From Amycolatopsis deserti (lineage in GTDB: Bacteria > Actinomycetota > Actinomycetes > Mycobacteriales > Pseudonocardiaceae): a stretch of 64,000 nucleotides of DNA. The first letter of the stretch is position 1; every line of letters begins with the position of its first letter. Of this stretch, positions 48,449 through 56,957 are shown piece after piece. The stretch covers positions 1,426,001-1,490,000 of the forward strand of contig NZ_BNAU01000001.1 in the NCBI RefSeq assembly GCF_014653945.1. The letters are read 5' to 3'. Position numbers and translations under genes: made by a program. The notes under the pieces are model-generated. The model had not been told where the DNA came from. It saw only the letters and a list, made by a program, of their open reading frames with translations, and made no database searches.

Positions 48449-49780
48449 TCAGGGCAGCCGGTGCGGGGCGCGCTTCGGTGTGTGCCGCGGCCACCCCGGG
48501 GACGGGACGCCGGTGCGGGCGAAGGACAGCCACGCCGCCCGCAGCTCGCGGCCCAGCTCGCTCAGCGTCGTCCACTCCGCGCCCGCCAGCATCGGCGCCG
48601 CGCGCCACGCCGTCTCGTCGCCGAGCAGGAACGGCAGCTCCACGCAGTGCCCGGCGCCGTACGGCGAGTCCGGCGCGCCCCAGTCGAACACGTAGCTGTA
48701 CACCCGCCCGCCCCGCGCGGCGAGCTGGTCGGCGAAGGCCCGCGAGGGCGCGCCGAACATCCACCGCGTGATGCCGGCCTTCACCGCCGCCACCCCGCGC
48801 GCGGTGACCGGGATCCGTTCCAGCCGGGCGAAACCCGGCTTGCCGGTGAGGAACGAGTTCATCTCGGCCGCCGTGGTGCCGATCAGCACGTCCACGTCCG
48901 GGGCGAACCGCGCCCGCTGCGACAGCCAGTGCGTCACGCTCGGCAGCGGTGGCGCGTCGGCGACCGGGCAGAACGGCGGCACCGAGTACAGCCCGCCCGG
49001 CCCGGCGGCCTTGACGATGGTCTCGTTCTGGGCCCGCAGGATCTCCGCCACCGGCGCCGTCCGCGGGTCCCCGCCCAGGGCGGTGGTGAACAACCGCGCC
49101 GTGCGCGCGGCGGTGCGGGCGCCGGCCAGCCGCAGGCCCAGCGGCGCGCTCTGCAGGATCGCCCGCCGGAACAGGCCGCGCGCCTCGGGCAGTGCCATCA
49201 GGCACGCGATCGAATGCGCCCCCGCCGACTGCCCGAACACGGTGACGTCGTCCGGGTCGCCGCCGAAGGCCGCCGCGTTCTCCCGCACCCAGCGCAGCGC
49301 GGCGAGCTGGTCCAGCAGGCCGAGGTTGCCCGGCGAAACCCCGGGCAGGCGCAGGTAGCCGAGCGCGCCGAGCCGGTAGTTGGGCGCCACGAACACCACG
49401 TCGCCCTCGGTGACCAGCCGGTGTCCACCGTAGAACCCGAACGAGTTGGCCCCGGTGACGTACGCGCCGCCGTGCAGCCACACCATGACCGGCCGCTTGC
49501 GGTCGTCGGGGGCGGGCGTGATCACGGTGAGGTTGAGGCAATCCTCGTCCTGGTCGGGCACCTCCGCCGGGACGCCCATGACGCCGTCCGGCCGCACCGG
49601 CGGCTGCGGGCTGACCGGGCCGTGGCGGGTCGCGTCGCGGACACCGGTCCACGGCTCGGCGGGCTCGGGCGGGGCGAACCGGGGCGCGCGGGCGAAGGGG
49701 ATGCCGCGGAACTCGGCCAGGCCGTCGGCCGTGACGAATCCGCGAAGCTTGCCGCGCCCGGCGGCCACCACGGTGTCCAC
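48449..49780 (-). CDS. Type-B carboxylesterase (cytoplasmic)
   Basis: 443-aa carboxylesterase-B family enzyme without a signal peptide. VDTVVAAGRGKLRGFVTADG opens the fold; oxyanion loop VWLHGGAYVTGANSFGFYG, nucleophile elbow VFGQSAGAHSIACL, and a late catalytic His region YGAGHCVELPFL are intact. Shorter than the ~500-residue norm, with part of the C-terminal domain missing or diverged. GTG 49780 is used. Same direction as hmgA but 93 nt away; co-transcription is possible. Confidence 0.88.
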   Translation of the reverse strand: MDTVVAAGRGKLRGFVTADGLAEFRGIPFARAPRFAPPEPAEPWTGVRDATRHGPVSPQPPVRPDGVMGVPAEVPDQDEDCLNLTVITPAPDDRKRPVMVWLHGGAYVTGANSFGFYGGHRLVTEGDVVFVAPNYRLGALGYLRLPGVSPGNLGLLDQLAALRWVRENAAAFGGDPDDVTVFGQSAGAHSIACLMALPEARGLFRRAILQSAPLGLRLAGARTAARTARLFTTALGGDPRTAPVAEILRAQNETIVKAAGPGGLYSVPPFCPVADAPPLPSVTHWLSQRARFAPDVDVLIGTTAAEMNSFLTGKPGFARLERIPVTARGVAAVKAGITRWMFGAPSRAFADQLAARGGRVYSYVFDWGAPDSPYGAGHCVELPFLLGDETAWRAAPMLAGAEWTTLSELGRELRAAWLSFARTGVPSPGWPRHTPKRAPHRLP

Positions 49781-49841
49781 ACCACCACTGTAACCGCGGG
49801 CAGCGGGCGATGATCGCGGTGCGGATTTCGCCGCGCGCCAC

Positions 49842-50444
49842 TCAGGACGGGCGCGGGTAGAGCCGCCGGGTCGCCGCCATCCAGTGCGCTTCGTCCGCCC
49901 CCAGCGGCGGGCGGCCGAGGGCCTCCCACAGGTCGGCGTAGCGGTCGGCCAGGCCGTGCCAGCCGTCGTCCGCCGGGGCGCGCAGCGTCCAACCGAGCGC
50001 GTCCAGCGGCAGGTTTCCCTTCGCGCTGTTGCACACCCAGCAGGCGGTGACGATGTTGCCCGGATCGAGCGGGTCACCACCGCGCGTGACCGGGATGACG
50101 TGGTCGTGGGTGGCCGAGATCGTCTCGATCGCCGGGTGCACCTCACCGGCCTTCCAGTTCCGGTGGTACGGGAACTCCCGCGGGTACGCGGTCGACACGA
50201 GACGCATGACGGGCGTGAGGACGGTCGGGACGCCGCAGTAGCGGCACTGGTAGCGGTCGCGCTCGAAGATCCCGGCCCGCACGCGGATCGAGGGCGTCCG
50301 CCGGGGGACGGGCGGCCGGATGGGCTCGGCGATGGCTCCCATCCTCGCGTCCGCCGCGGCGCGGTCCTGCCGGATGAGCGCCCGGACCACGTCGTGCAGC
50401 ACATCGGGGTAGCCGGCGGCGTTCCCGCCCGTCGTCCTCACCAC
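49842..50444 (-). CDS. HNH endonuclease family protein
   Basis: 200-aa protein with an HNH nuclease domain. Zinc-like Cys pairs CRYC and CWVC flank the catalytic segment SATHDHVIPVTRGGDPLDPG with NIVTACWVCNSAKGN (His, Asn, Asn). The N-terminal ~50 residues and C-terminal ~50 are less conserved. Such single-domain proteins are common in actinobacteria as stand-alone genes and their role is unclear (phage, repair or mobile origin). Start GTG 50444. Confidence 0.87.
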   Translation of the reverse strand: MVRTTGGNAAGYPDVLHDVVRALIRQDRAAADARMGAIAEPIRPPVPRRTPSIRVRAGIFERDRYQCRYCGVPTVLTPVMRLVSTAYPREFPYHRNWKAGEVHPAIETISATHDHVIPVTRGGDPLDPGNIVTACWVCNSAKGNLPLDALGWTLRAPADDGWHGLADRYADLWEALGRPPLGADEAHWMAATRRLYPRPS

Positions 50445-50480
50445 GAACCCCTTCGTTCCTCCGCCCGGGCCCGGCGGGCG

Positions 50481-51386
50481 TCAGTCGCGGCGGTCCTGTT
50501 CGGCCAGGAAGCGTTCGAACTCCGCGCCGAGCTCCTCGGCGGTCGGCATCGAGCTTTCGTCGGCCAGCAGCGTCTTCTTCCCGTCCATCGCCTCGACGAA
50601 CAGGTCGTACTGCCGCTCCAGCGCGTGCACCACGTCGGCCACCTCGTCGGATTCGGCCACCTGCCGCGCGATCTCGGCGTCGGTCCGGCGGGAGGCCGCC
50701 CGCAGCGCCTCGTCCGGCAGCGACAGGCCCGCCAGCCGCGTGATCGAGCCCAGCACGGTCAGCGCCGCCGCCGGGTAGCGGGACTGCGCCAGGTAGTGCG
50801 GCACGTGCGCGGCGAACCCGACGGCGTCGTGCCCGGCCTCGCCCAGCCGGAACTCGGTCAGGTTCAGCGCGCTGCCCGGCACCTCCAGCCGGTTGAGCAC
50901 CGGCTCGTAGTCGCCGATCAGCTCGCGCCGCGTCGCGTGCGCGGTCACCCCGAGCGGGCGCGTGTGCGGCGCGCCCATCGGGATCCCGTGGAACGACACG
51001 GTCATCCGCACGTCCCACCGCTCCACGAGCGTCCGCACCGCGGCTGCGTAGCGCTCCCACATCGCGTCCGGCTCCGGCCCGCTCAGCAACAGGAACGGCG
51101 TGCCGGCCTCGTCGTGGAACAGCCGCACCGCCAGCTCGGGTGTGTCGTAGCTCTCCCAGTGGTCGGTGTCGAACGTCATCACCGGCCGCCGCGCGCGGTA
51201 GTCGATCAGCCGGTCCACATCGAACCGGGCCACCACCCGGTTGTCCCAGTTCGTCTTGAGGTGCTCGCTGACCAGCGTCCCCGCCTGGCCGGCGTCCATG
51301 AAGCCGTCGAGCTGGTGCAACAGCACCGCCCCGCTCAACTCCGGGAGCTCCGAGTCCACCTCGTAGAGATCCGTCGGATCGAACAC
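50481..51386 (-). CDS. PAC2-family (proteasome assembly chaperone-like) protein
   Basis: 301-aa PAC2-fold protein. The family block GFMDAGQAGTLVSEHL is followed by VVARFDVDRLIDYRARRP, then MTFDTDHWESYDTPELAVRL and FHGIPMGAPHTRPLGVTAHA. PAC2 proteins chaperone 20S proteasome assembly in eukaryotes; actinobacterial homologues occur in proteasome-bearing genomes, with unclear role. GTG 51386 has GGAGG upstream, which rules out the longer 331-aa reading. Confidence 0.9.
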   Translation of the reverse strand: MFDPTDLYEVDSELPELSGAVLLHQLDGFMDAGQAGTLVSEHLKTNWDNRVVARFDVDRLIDYRARRPVMTFDTDHWESYDTPELAVRLFHDEAGTPFLLLSGPEPDAMWERYAAAVRTLVERWDVRMTVSFHGIPMGAPHTRPLGVTAHATRRELIGDYEPVLNRLEVPGSALNLTEFRLGEAGHDAVGFAAHVPHYLAQSRYPAAALTVLGSITRLAGLSLPDEALRAASRRTDAEIARQVAESDEVADVVHALERQYDLFVEAMDGKKTLLADESSMPTAEELGAEFERFLAEQDRRD

Positions 51387-51506
51387 CACAGCCTCCTGCC
51401 TGTTCCGGGCACCTCTCTCCTCGACACTCAACGTAGCGAGGGCGGAGATCCATTCCGTCGAAGGGCTTAGTTCCACCGGGTTACTGCGCCACTCGGGCGA
51501 AACTGG

Positions 51507-51535
51507 TTAAGAACAGTGTTCAGGGATGCTAGGTT
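51507..51535 (+). promoter_or_regulatory. Promoter with internal palindrome before terpenoid operon
   Basis: TTAAGA (51507-51512), 17-bp spacer, TAGGTT (51530-51535), ~70 bp before the cyclase start. The spacer contains a perfect 11-bp palindrome GAACAGTGTTC (51511-51521), a plausible operator. Rest of the intergenic 51387-51603 shows nothing else. Confidence 0.5.
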
Positions 51536-51603
51536 GGATCTCTCCGTCACGGCCGGTACACCGAGCGTGATCAACGTCGCCGCTGGACCACGAGGGACCA
51601 CCC

Positions 51604-53136
51604 ATGACCGCCGACCTGGCCGAGCACGCGCACCACCTGCTGCGCGCCATGGTCACCGATCCGTACGGGGACTTCTCCCCGTCGGTGTACGAAACCGCGC
51701 GCCTCGTCTCGCTGCTGCCCGCGCTGGCCGGGCACGCCGACCGCGTCGCGTTCCTGCTGGGGCAGCAGGCGGCCGACGGCGGCTGGGGCGGGCCGGAGGG
51801 CTACGGCCTGCTCCCCACGCTGAGCGCCACCGAAGCTCTGCTGACCGAGTTCCGCCGCACCGGCGCCCCGGCGGCCGCGGCCGCCGCCGAACAGGGGCTG
51901 CGGGCGCTGTTCACGCGGTGGGGTCCGGACCTGCGGGTGCGCCTCCCGGACACGGTCGCGGTCGAGATCCTGGTGCCCTCCCTGGTGTCCGAGCTCAACG
52001 CGCACCTGGACGCGCTGACGGCCGACGACATCGTGCTCGCCGGCGGCCGCCGCCTGCCGCACCCCGAGGGCACGCACCCGGCGCTACTGGAGGAGCTGCG
52101 CCGGCTCGCCGAGGCCGGGCAGGCGCTGCCGGACAAGATCCTGCACTCGCTGGAGGCGCTGGGACCGGCCGCGCACGGGGCCGGTTTCGCCCGTCCCGGC
52201 GAGAACGGGCTGGGCTGCTCCCCCGCCGCCACCGCGGCGTGGCTCGGCGGCGACGTCGCCGCCGGCCGCCCCGGTGTGCGGTACCTGGAGAACGTCCAGG
52301 CGCGTCACGGCGGAGCGGTGCCGGTCGCCGCGCCGCTGACGGTGTTCGAACGATCCTGGGTGCTGTCCACGTTCGCCGACGCGGGCCTGGCGGTGACCGT
52401 CCCGGACGAGGTGCTGGACGGCCTGGCCGCGGAGATCGGCCCGCACGGTCTCGCCGGCGGCGCCGGCCTGCCGCCCGACGCCGACGACACCTCCACCGCC
52501 CTGTACGCCCTGGCCGCGCAGGGCCGGCCGCATCCGCTGGACTGCCTGCGCGAGTACCACGTGGACGGTCACTTCTGCACCTACCCGGACGAGCGCACGC
52601 CGTCGGTCACCACCAACGCCCACGTGCTGCAGGCGCTGTGCGCGAACGGACCGTCCGAAGTGGCCGGACGGGTCGCGTCGTGGATCGTGGACCAGCAGCA
52701 CCCGGACGGCAGCTGGACCGACAAGTGGCACGCCTCCCCCTACTACGCGACCGCGCGGTGCTTCCTCGCGCTGGCCGGCAGCGGGCGCGGCGTGACGGCC
52801 CGCGAACGGGCGCTGCGGTGGATCGCGACGACGCAGCGCCCGGACGGCTCGTGGGGTCGCTGGCAGGGCACGTTCGAGGAAACCGCCTACGCGGTCCAGG
52901 TCCTGGCCCGCGCCGGGGAGCCGTGGGCGGACGAGGCCGCGGCGCGCGGCTGCGCGTTCCTGCTGTCCTGGCCGGAGGCCGCGCATCCCCCGCTGTGGCA
53001 CGACAAGGACCTCTACACCCCGGGCCGGATCGTGCGCGCCGAGGGGATCGCCGCGCTGCACCTGGCCCGCCGCCGTCCGCGGATCGCGGCGCTGCTGACG
53101 CGGCTCGAGCCGGCGCCGGCCGAGCGGACGGCGTGA
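51604..53136 (+). CDS. Class II diterpene cyclase (copalyl/halimadienyl diphosphate synthase-like)
   Basis: 510-aa beta-gamma-domain terpene cyclase. The class II protonation motif DADD (DXDD, residues ~292-295, in GLPPDADDTSTALYALAA) is intact. QW-like repeats recur: QQAADGGWGGPEGYG, QQHPDGSWTDKWHASPYY, TQRPDGSWGRWQGTFEETAY. No class I DDxxD or NSE motif is present, so it would cyclise GGPP by protonation and keep the diphosphate. Size and layout match Rv3377c (halimadienyl-PP synthase) and bacterial ent-copalyl-PP synthases. First gene of a three-gene operon with a P450 and a UbiA-type protein. Confidence 0.9.
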   Translation: MTADLAEHAHHLLRAMVTDPYGDFSPSVYETARLVSLLPALAGHADRVAFLLGQQAADGGWGGPEGYGLLPTLSATEALLTEFRRTGAPAAAAAAEQGLRALFTRWGPDLRVRLPDTVAVEILVPSLVSELNAHLDALTADDIVLAGGRRLPHPEGTHPALLEELRRLAEAGQALPDKILHSLEALGPAAHGAGFARPGENGLGCSPAATAAWLGGDVAAGRPGVRYLENVQARHGGAVPVAAPLTVFERSWVLSTFADAGLAVTVPDEVLDGLAAEIGPHGLAGGAGLPPDADDTSTALYALAAQGRPHPLDCLREYHVDGHFCTYPDERTPSVTTNAHVLQALCANGPSEVAGRVASWIVDQQHPDGSWTDKWHASPYYATARCFLALAGSGRGVTARERALRWIATTQRPDGSWGRWQGTFEETAYAVQVLARAGEPWADEAAARGCAFLLSWPEAAHPPLWHDKDLYTPGRIVRAEGIAALHLARRRPRIAALLTRLEPAPAERTA

Positions 53137-54369
53137 ATGAACCGGGTGGAACTCGCGCTCGCCGCCACACCCCTGCGCTTCCTCGACGCGCACGCCGACG
53201 ACCCGGCCGCGATGCTGGACGTGCGCACCGGAGAAGCGCCGAAGATCCTGGTGTGGCACCACGACGCGCTCACCTCGCTGTTCCGGCAGGACGCGCACCT
53301 GCGGCACCCGGGCAGCCGCTCGCTCGCCCCGCTGCTCGGCCCGAAGTCGATGCTGTGGGCCGACGGCACGCGCCACGCCGCGTACCGGAAGCTGCTCGGC
53401 GCGCCGCTGCGCGGACGGCGCCTGCGGGATTACCACGGCCTCATCGCGCAGGCGGCCGCGGCGGCGATCGACGCGCTCGACGCGGGCACGGTGTTCGGCC
53501 TGGCGGCGTGGACGCGGCGGCTGGCGCTGGACATCGTCGCCCGGATCATCCTGGGTGCGGCGGATCCGGTGCTGCTGCGCGATGTCACGGCGTGGCTGGA
53601 CCACGCGCTGGGGTCGCGCCGCCGCACGCTCGCGCACCGGTTCCTGCGCGGCGGCCTGCCCGCCTCGGGCGCGGAGCTGGACGCCAGGCTGGTCGCCGCC
53701 GCGAAGTCGGATCGGCGGAACCTGGTGTCACCGCTGCTGACCGGAAACGGCCCGCTCGGCCCGGTGCCGGACGACGAGCTGCGCGACCAGGTGGTGTCGC
53801 TGCTGTTCGCCGGGCACGAGACGACCGCGTCGGCGACCGCGTGGACGCTGTACTGGCTCACGCGCCGGGCGGACCTGCGCGAGGCCGTGCTGTCCGAACT
53901 CGCCGCCACGACCGGCGACGGTTCCGATCCGGCGGAGGTCCCGGTGCTGCAGGCGGTGATCTCCGAGGCGCTGCGGCTGCACCCGCCGGTAGAGGTCGCC
54001 GGGAACCGGACGCTGCCGGAGCCGGTGGAGCTGCTCGGCCGGACACTGCCCGCCGGGACGGTGCTCACCCCCGCGATCTACCTGGCGCACCACCGGTCCG
54101 AGTACTTCCCGTCCCCGCACAGCTTCGATCCCGGCCGATTCCTGGGCCGCCGCGGCGTGCCCGAGGGCTACCTGCCCTTCGGCGGCGGCACCCGGTTCTG
54201 CCTGGGCAGCCAGCTCGGGCAGCTGGAGATCCGGATGGTCACCGCGGCCCTGCTGCGCCGTCGCGTGCTGCGGTGCGTCAACCCGCGCGCCGGGGTGGCG
54301 AAGCTGCGCGGGCACGCGATGGCGCCCTCGGCCCGGCTGCGCGTGGAAGTCGTGGCGTGCCGGGACTGA
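53137..54369 (+). CDS. Cytochrome P450
   Basis: 410-aa soluble bacterial P450. I-helix AGHETTAS (~residue 225), K-helix EALRLHPP (E-x-x-R), and heme loop FGGGTRFCLGSQLG with axial Cys ~355 are complete. The ATG follows the cyclase stop directly (TGA then ATG) and the 3' end overlaps the UbiA-type gene by 13 nt. Its likely task is oxidation of the cyclised diterpene; redox partners are not encoded here, but a ferredoxin/reductase pair lies elsewhere in the window. Confidence 0.93.
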   Translation: MNRVELALAATPLRFLDAHADDPAAMLDVRTGEAPKILVWHHDALTSLFRQDAHLRHPGSRSLAPLLGPKSMLWADGTRHAAYRKLLGAPLRGRRLRDYHGLIAQAAAAAIDALDAGTVFGLAAWTRRLALDIVARIILGAADPVLLRDVTAWLDHALGSRRRTLAHRFLRGGLPASGAELDARLVAAAKSDRRNLVSPLLTGNGPLGPVPDDELRDQVVSLLFAGHETTASATAWTLYWLTRRADLREAVLSELAATTGDGSDPAEVPVLQAVISEALRLHPPVEVAGNRTLPEPVELLGRTLPAGTVLTPAIYLAHHRSEYFPSPHSFDPGRFLGRRGVPEGYLPFGGGTRFCLGSQLGQLEIRMVTAALLRRRVLRCVNPRAGVAKLRGHAMAPSARLRVEVVACRD

Positions 54370-55244
54370 CCTGGTGGCAGGACGTGGTTCTCGTGCACCG
54401 CCTGCACTTCCCGCTGCCGCTGAGCTATCTGGCCTACGCCTGCTGGGGCGCTGCGTTCGCGGATCCGCGGCACCTGCTCGGCGGACCGGTGCTGCTCAGC
54501 GTGGCGGCCACGCTGCTGGTGCTGCTGGCCGCGCTGGCGCTGAACACCGCGGCCGATCTGCGCACCGACGAGCAGGACCGTGACAAGACCGCCCTGGCGG
54601 GCGCGGCGCGGCGGATCGGCAGCGGGCGGATCTTCGCCTGGGCGGCGGCCGAGGCGGCAGCCGCGATCGCGCTGGGCGCGGCGGTGGCGGTGTGGCTGGG
54701 CCGCTGGGCGGCGCTGCTGGTGATCACGGCGGCGCTGGCCGCGCACCTGGCGTACAACCTGGAGCCGGTGCGGTTGAAGCGGCGCGGGTTCGCCGGGCCC
54801 GCGGTGTTCGGGGCCGGGTTCCTCGCGGTGCCGGGGCTGGCGTCGTACTTCGCGGTGCGGCCGGCGCTGGAGCGGTCGATGGTGCCGGTGCTGGCGGGGC
54901 TGTGCGTGCTCGCGTTCGGCCGCACGGCCTGGTTTTCCGCGCCGGACCACGCCGCCGACGCGCGCAGCGGCGTGCGCACCCCGGGCGCGCGGTACGGTCC
55001 ACGGCGGACGCTGGTGATCTCCTGCGGGGTCGTGGTGGCCGGGCTGGCGGTGCTGGGCTGCGGGCTGTGGTGGCGGTACGGCCCGGGCTGGGCGGTCGCC
55101 GGGGTGGTCGCCGAAGGCGCTTTCCTCACCGGGATGGTCGCGCTGGCCGGCCCCCGCGGATCCTTCTCGCGCATGCGCAAGCTCGCCACGCCGGCCGTGC
55201 TGGCCGGTGACCTCACGCTGGTGGCGATCCCGCTCCTGGCGTAA
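54357..55244 (+). CDS. UbiA-superfamily protein (prenyltransferase or membrane terpene synthase)
   Basis: 295-aa integral membrane protein with ~8 hydrophobic helices. First motif NTAADLRTDEQD (~residue 63; UbiA N-D-x2-D-x3-D with Thr in place of the second Asp), then the YNLEPVRLKRRG motif, then the second aspartate motif PDHAADARSGVRTPGARYG (Asp ~197). It could transfer a prenyl group, or act as a membrane class I-like terpene synthase on the cyclised diphosphate made by the first gene; UbiA-type diterpene synthases are known in platensimycin/platencin biosynthesis (PtmT1, as recalled). GTG 54357 overlaps the P450 end. It converges with and overlaps the methyltransferase gene by 32 nt. Confidence 0.82.
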   Translation: MPGLTWWQDVVLVHRLHFPLPLSYLAYACWGAAFADPRHLLGGPVLLSVAATLLVLLAALALNTAADLRTDEQDRDKTALAGAARRIGSGRIFAWAAAEAAAAIALGAAVAVWLGRWAALLVITAALAAHLAYNLEPVRLKRRGFAGPAVFGAGFLAVPGLASYFAVRPALERSMVPVLAGLCVLAFGRTAWFSAPDHAADARSGVRTPGARYGPRRTLVISCGVVVAGLAVLGCGLWWRYGPGWAVAGVVAEGAFLTGMVALAGPRGSFSRMRKLATPAVLAGDLTLVAIPLLA

Positions 55245-56091
55245 CCACCGCGGCCAGCGCGGCGATGTCGTCCGGGCTCACGCGGCAGCATCCGCCCACG
55301 TACTCGACCCCGGCGGCGAGCCAGTCGCGCACCGCCTCCGGCGAGAACCGCGCCTGCCCGGTCCAGCCGCGGGTCCGCGCGTCCCAGGTCTCCCCGCTGT
55401 TGGGATAGACGATCACCGGTTTCCCGCTCGCCTCCCGCGCGATCTCCGCGGCCACGGCGACATCCCGCGGATCGCAGCAGTTCACGCCCACAGCCACGAT
55501 CTGGTCGTTGCCGCGCACGACCGAGAACGCCTCGGTCAGGGGCTGCCCGGCGCGCGTGCTCTCGCCCTCGATCGTGTAGGACAGCCACGCCGGGACGCCC
55601 AGCCCCTCGATGGCGAGCAGGATGGCTTCGGCTTCGTCCACATCGGGCACCGTCTCGCAGCCCAGCAGGTCCGGCCCGGCCGCGGCGAGGATTTCCGCGC
55701 GGGGCCGGTGGAACGCGGTCAGCTCCGCCACGGACAGCCCGTAGTGGCCGCGGTACTCCGACCCGTCGGCGAGCGTGGCGCCGTAGGGCCCGATCGACGC
55801 GGCGACCAGCTCGTCGCCGGTCAGGCGCGCCTCCCGGGCGAGTTCGACGCTCAGCTCCAGCAGACGCACCGACTCGTCGCGGTCCAGACCCAGTTCGGCG
55901 AAGCCGCCGAGGCTCGCCTGGTAGCTCGCGGTGGTCGCGATCCGCGCGCCGGCGCGGAAGAACGCGCGGTGCGCCGCGACGATCGCGCCCGGGTCGTCGG
56001 CGAGCAGCCGGGCCGACCACAGCTCGCCGGACAGGTCGTGCCCGCGCGCCTCCAGCTCGGTGGCCAGCCCACCGTCCAGCACGACAGTCAC
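55213..56091 (-). CDS. mmuM: Homocysteine S-methyltransferase
   Basis: 292-aa zinc-dependent methyltransferase that moves a methyl from S-methylmethionine or SAM to homocysteine, giving methionine. DGGLATELEARGHDL opens the barrel; zinc ligands are Cys in VGVNCCDP and the C-terminal GGCCRVSPDDI. GTG 56091 overlaps the stop of the upstream TetR gene (GTGA), so regulator and enzyme are coupled. It converges on the terpenoid operon. Confidence 0.93.
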   Translation of the reverse strand: MTVVLDGGLATELEARGHDLSGELWSARLLADDPGAIVAAHRAFFRAGARIATTASYQASLGGFAELGLDRDESVRLLELSVELAREARLTGDELVAASIGPYGATLADGSEYRGHYGLSVAELTAFHRPRAEILAAAGPDLLGCETVPDVDEAEAILLAIEGLGVPAWLSYTIEGESTRAGQPLTEAFSVVRGNDQIVAVGVNCCDPRDVAVAAEIAREASGKPVIVYPNSGETWDARTRGWTGQARFSPEAVRDWLAAGVEYVGGCCRVSPDDIAALAAVVTPGAGSPPA

Positions 56092-56711
56092 GGGCCGGTG
56101 CGCAGGAAGGTCAGCTCGCGCCACCACACGTCGGCGAGCACGTCCAGCACGAGCGCGCGGTCGTGGCCGACGCCGCGGATCAGCCAGTGGTAGCAGGCCT
56201 GTTCCAGCTGCAGCACCAGCAACAGCGCGCGGGTCAGCCCGGCCTGCTCGTGCTCGCCGGTCCACTGTGTCAGGTACGGCGCCAGCTCCCGCGCCGCGTC
56301 CACACCCCACTGGTAGTGCCGCGCCGCGACGCGCGGGTCGTCGGCGACCGCCTGCGTCAGCACGTCGATCTCCACCGCGTAGCGCGTCCAGAACGCCAGC
56401 ACGTGCTCGTCCAGCCAGGTCCGCACGCGGTCGCGGGTCAGCTCCGGGAAGTGCGCGAGCATCCGGTAGAGCGCGGCGGTGTCCGGCAGGATCCGTTCGA
56501 ACAGCGCTGCCGCGATGTCGGCCTTGTCGCGGAAGTGCGCGTAGAAGGTGGCCCGGCTGCCGTTGGCGGCCGCCACGATGTCGGCGACCGTGGCGGCGTG
56601 GTAGCCGAGACGGGCGAAGACCTCGCGGGCGCACTCGAGGTAACGGTCGTGCGCCTCCCGCCACTGCTGCTCGCGGAACGTGTTCCGGGCAGGCGTGGAA
56701 ATGCCGGTCAT
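56088..56711 (-). CDS. TetR-family regulator
   Basis: 207-aa TetR-type regulator. HTH: AATVADIVAAANGSRATFYAHFRDK. The ligand domain is Trp/Leu-rich (LTRALLLVLQLEQACYHWLI). ATG 56711 is used; upstream codons are basic noise. It is the first gene of an operon with homocysteine methyltransferase, which it overlaps by 4 nt, and likely controls its own transcription. The space 56712-56957 between this gene and the XRE-TPR gene holds no other gene. Confidence 0.88.
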   Translation of the reverse strand: MTGISTPARNTFREQQWREAHDRYLECAREVFARLGYHAATVADIVAAANGSRATFYAHFRDKADIAAALFERILPDTAALYRMLAHFPELTRDRVRTWLDEHVLAFWTRYAVEIDVLTQAVADDPRVAARHYQWGVDAARELAPYLTQWTGEHEQAGLTRALLLVLQLEQACYHWLIRGVGHDRALVLDVLADVWWRELTFLRTGP

Positions 56712-56957
56712 CACCCCATCGTAGTGCGCCGTCCGGGGGACGACACCTCCGCGCGGGCGGTTTCCCCTGCCGCAGCGCGGGATCCGCGGCAGGGGAAGGT
56801 GGAGCGGCACCCGGCGCCGGGGATCGGCCCGGGACAAAGGAGTCAACCCGGCGACGAGTGCCTCGCTCTAGCCTGAACGAGCGAACTCGTGACGGAAACG
56901 AACCACCGTTGCACTTTCGGTGTACTTACCGGACCCCGATGTGGTTACCCTGATCGT

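Noticed and set aside
47073..49841. A 922-codon minus-strand frame spanning hmgA and the carboxylesterase.
   Set aside because: Other frames carry complete motifs of both enzymes; this frame has none.
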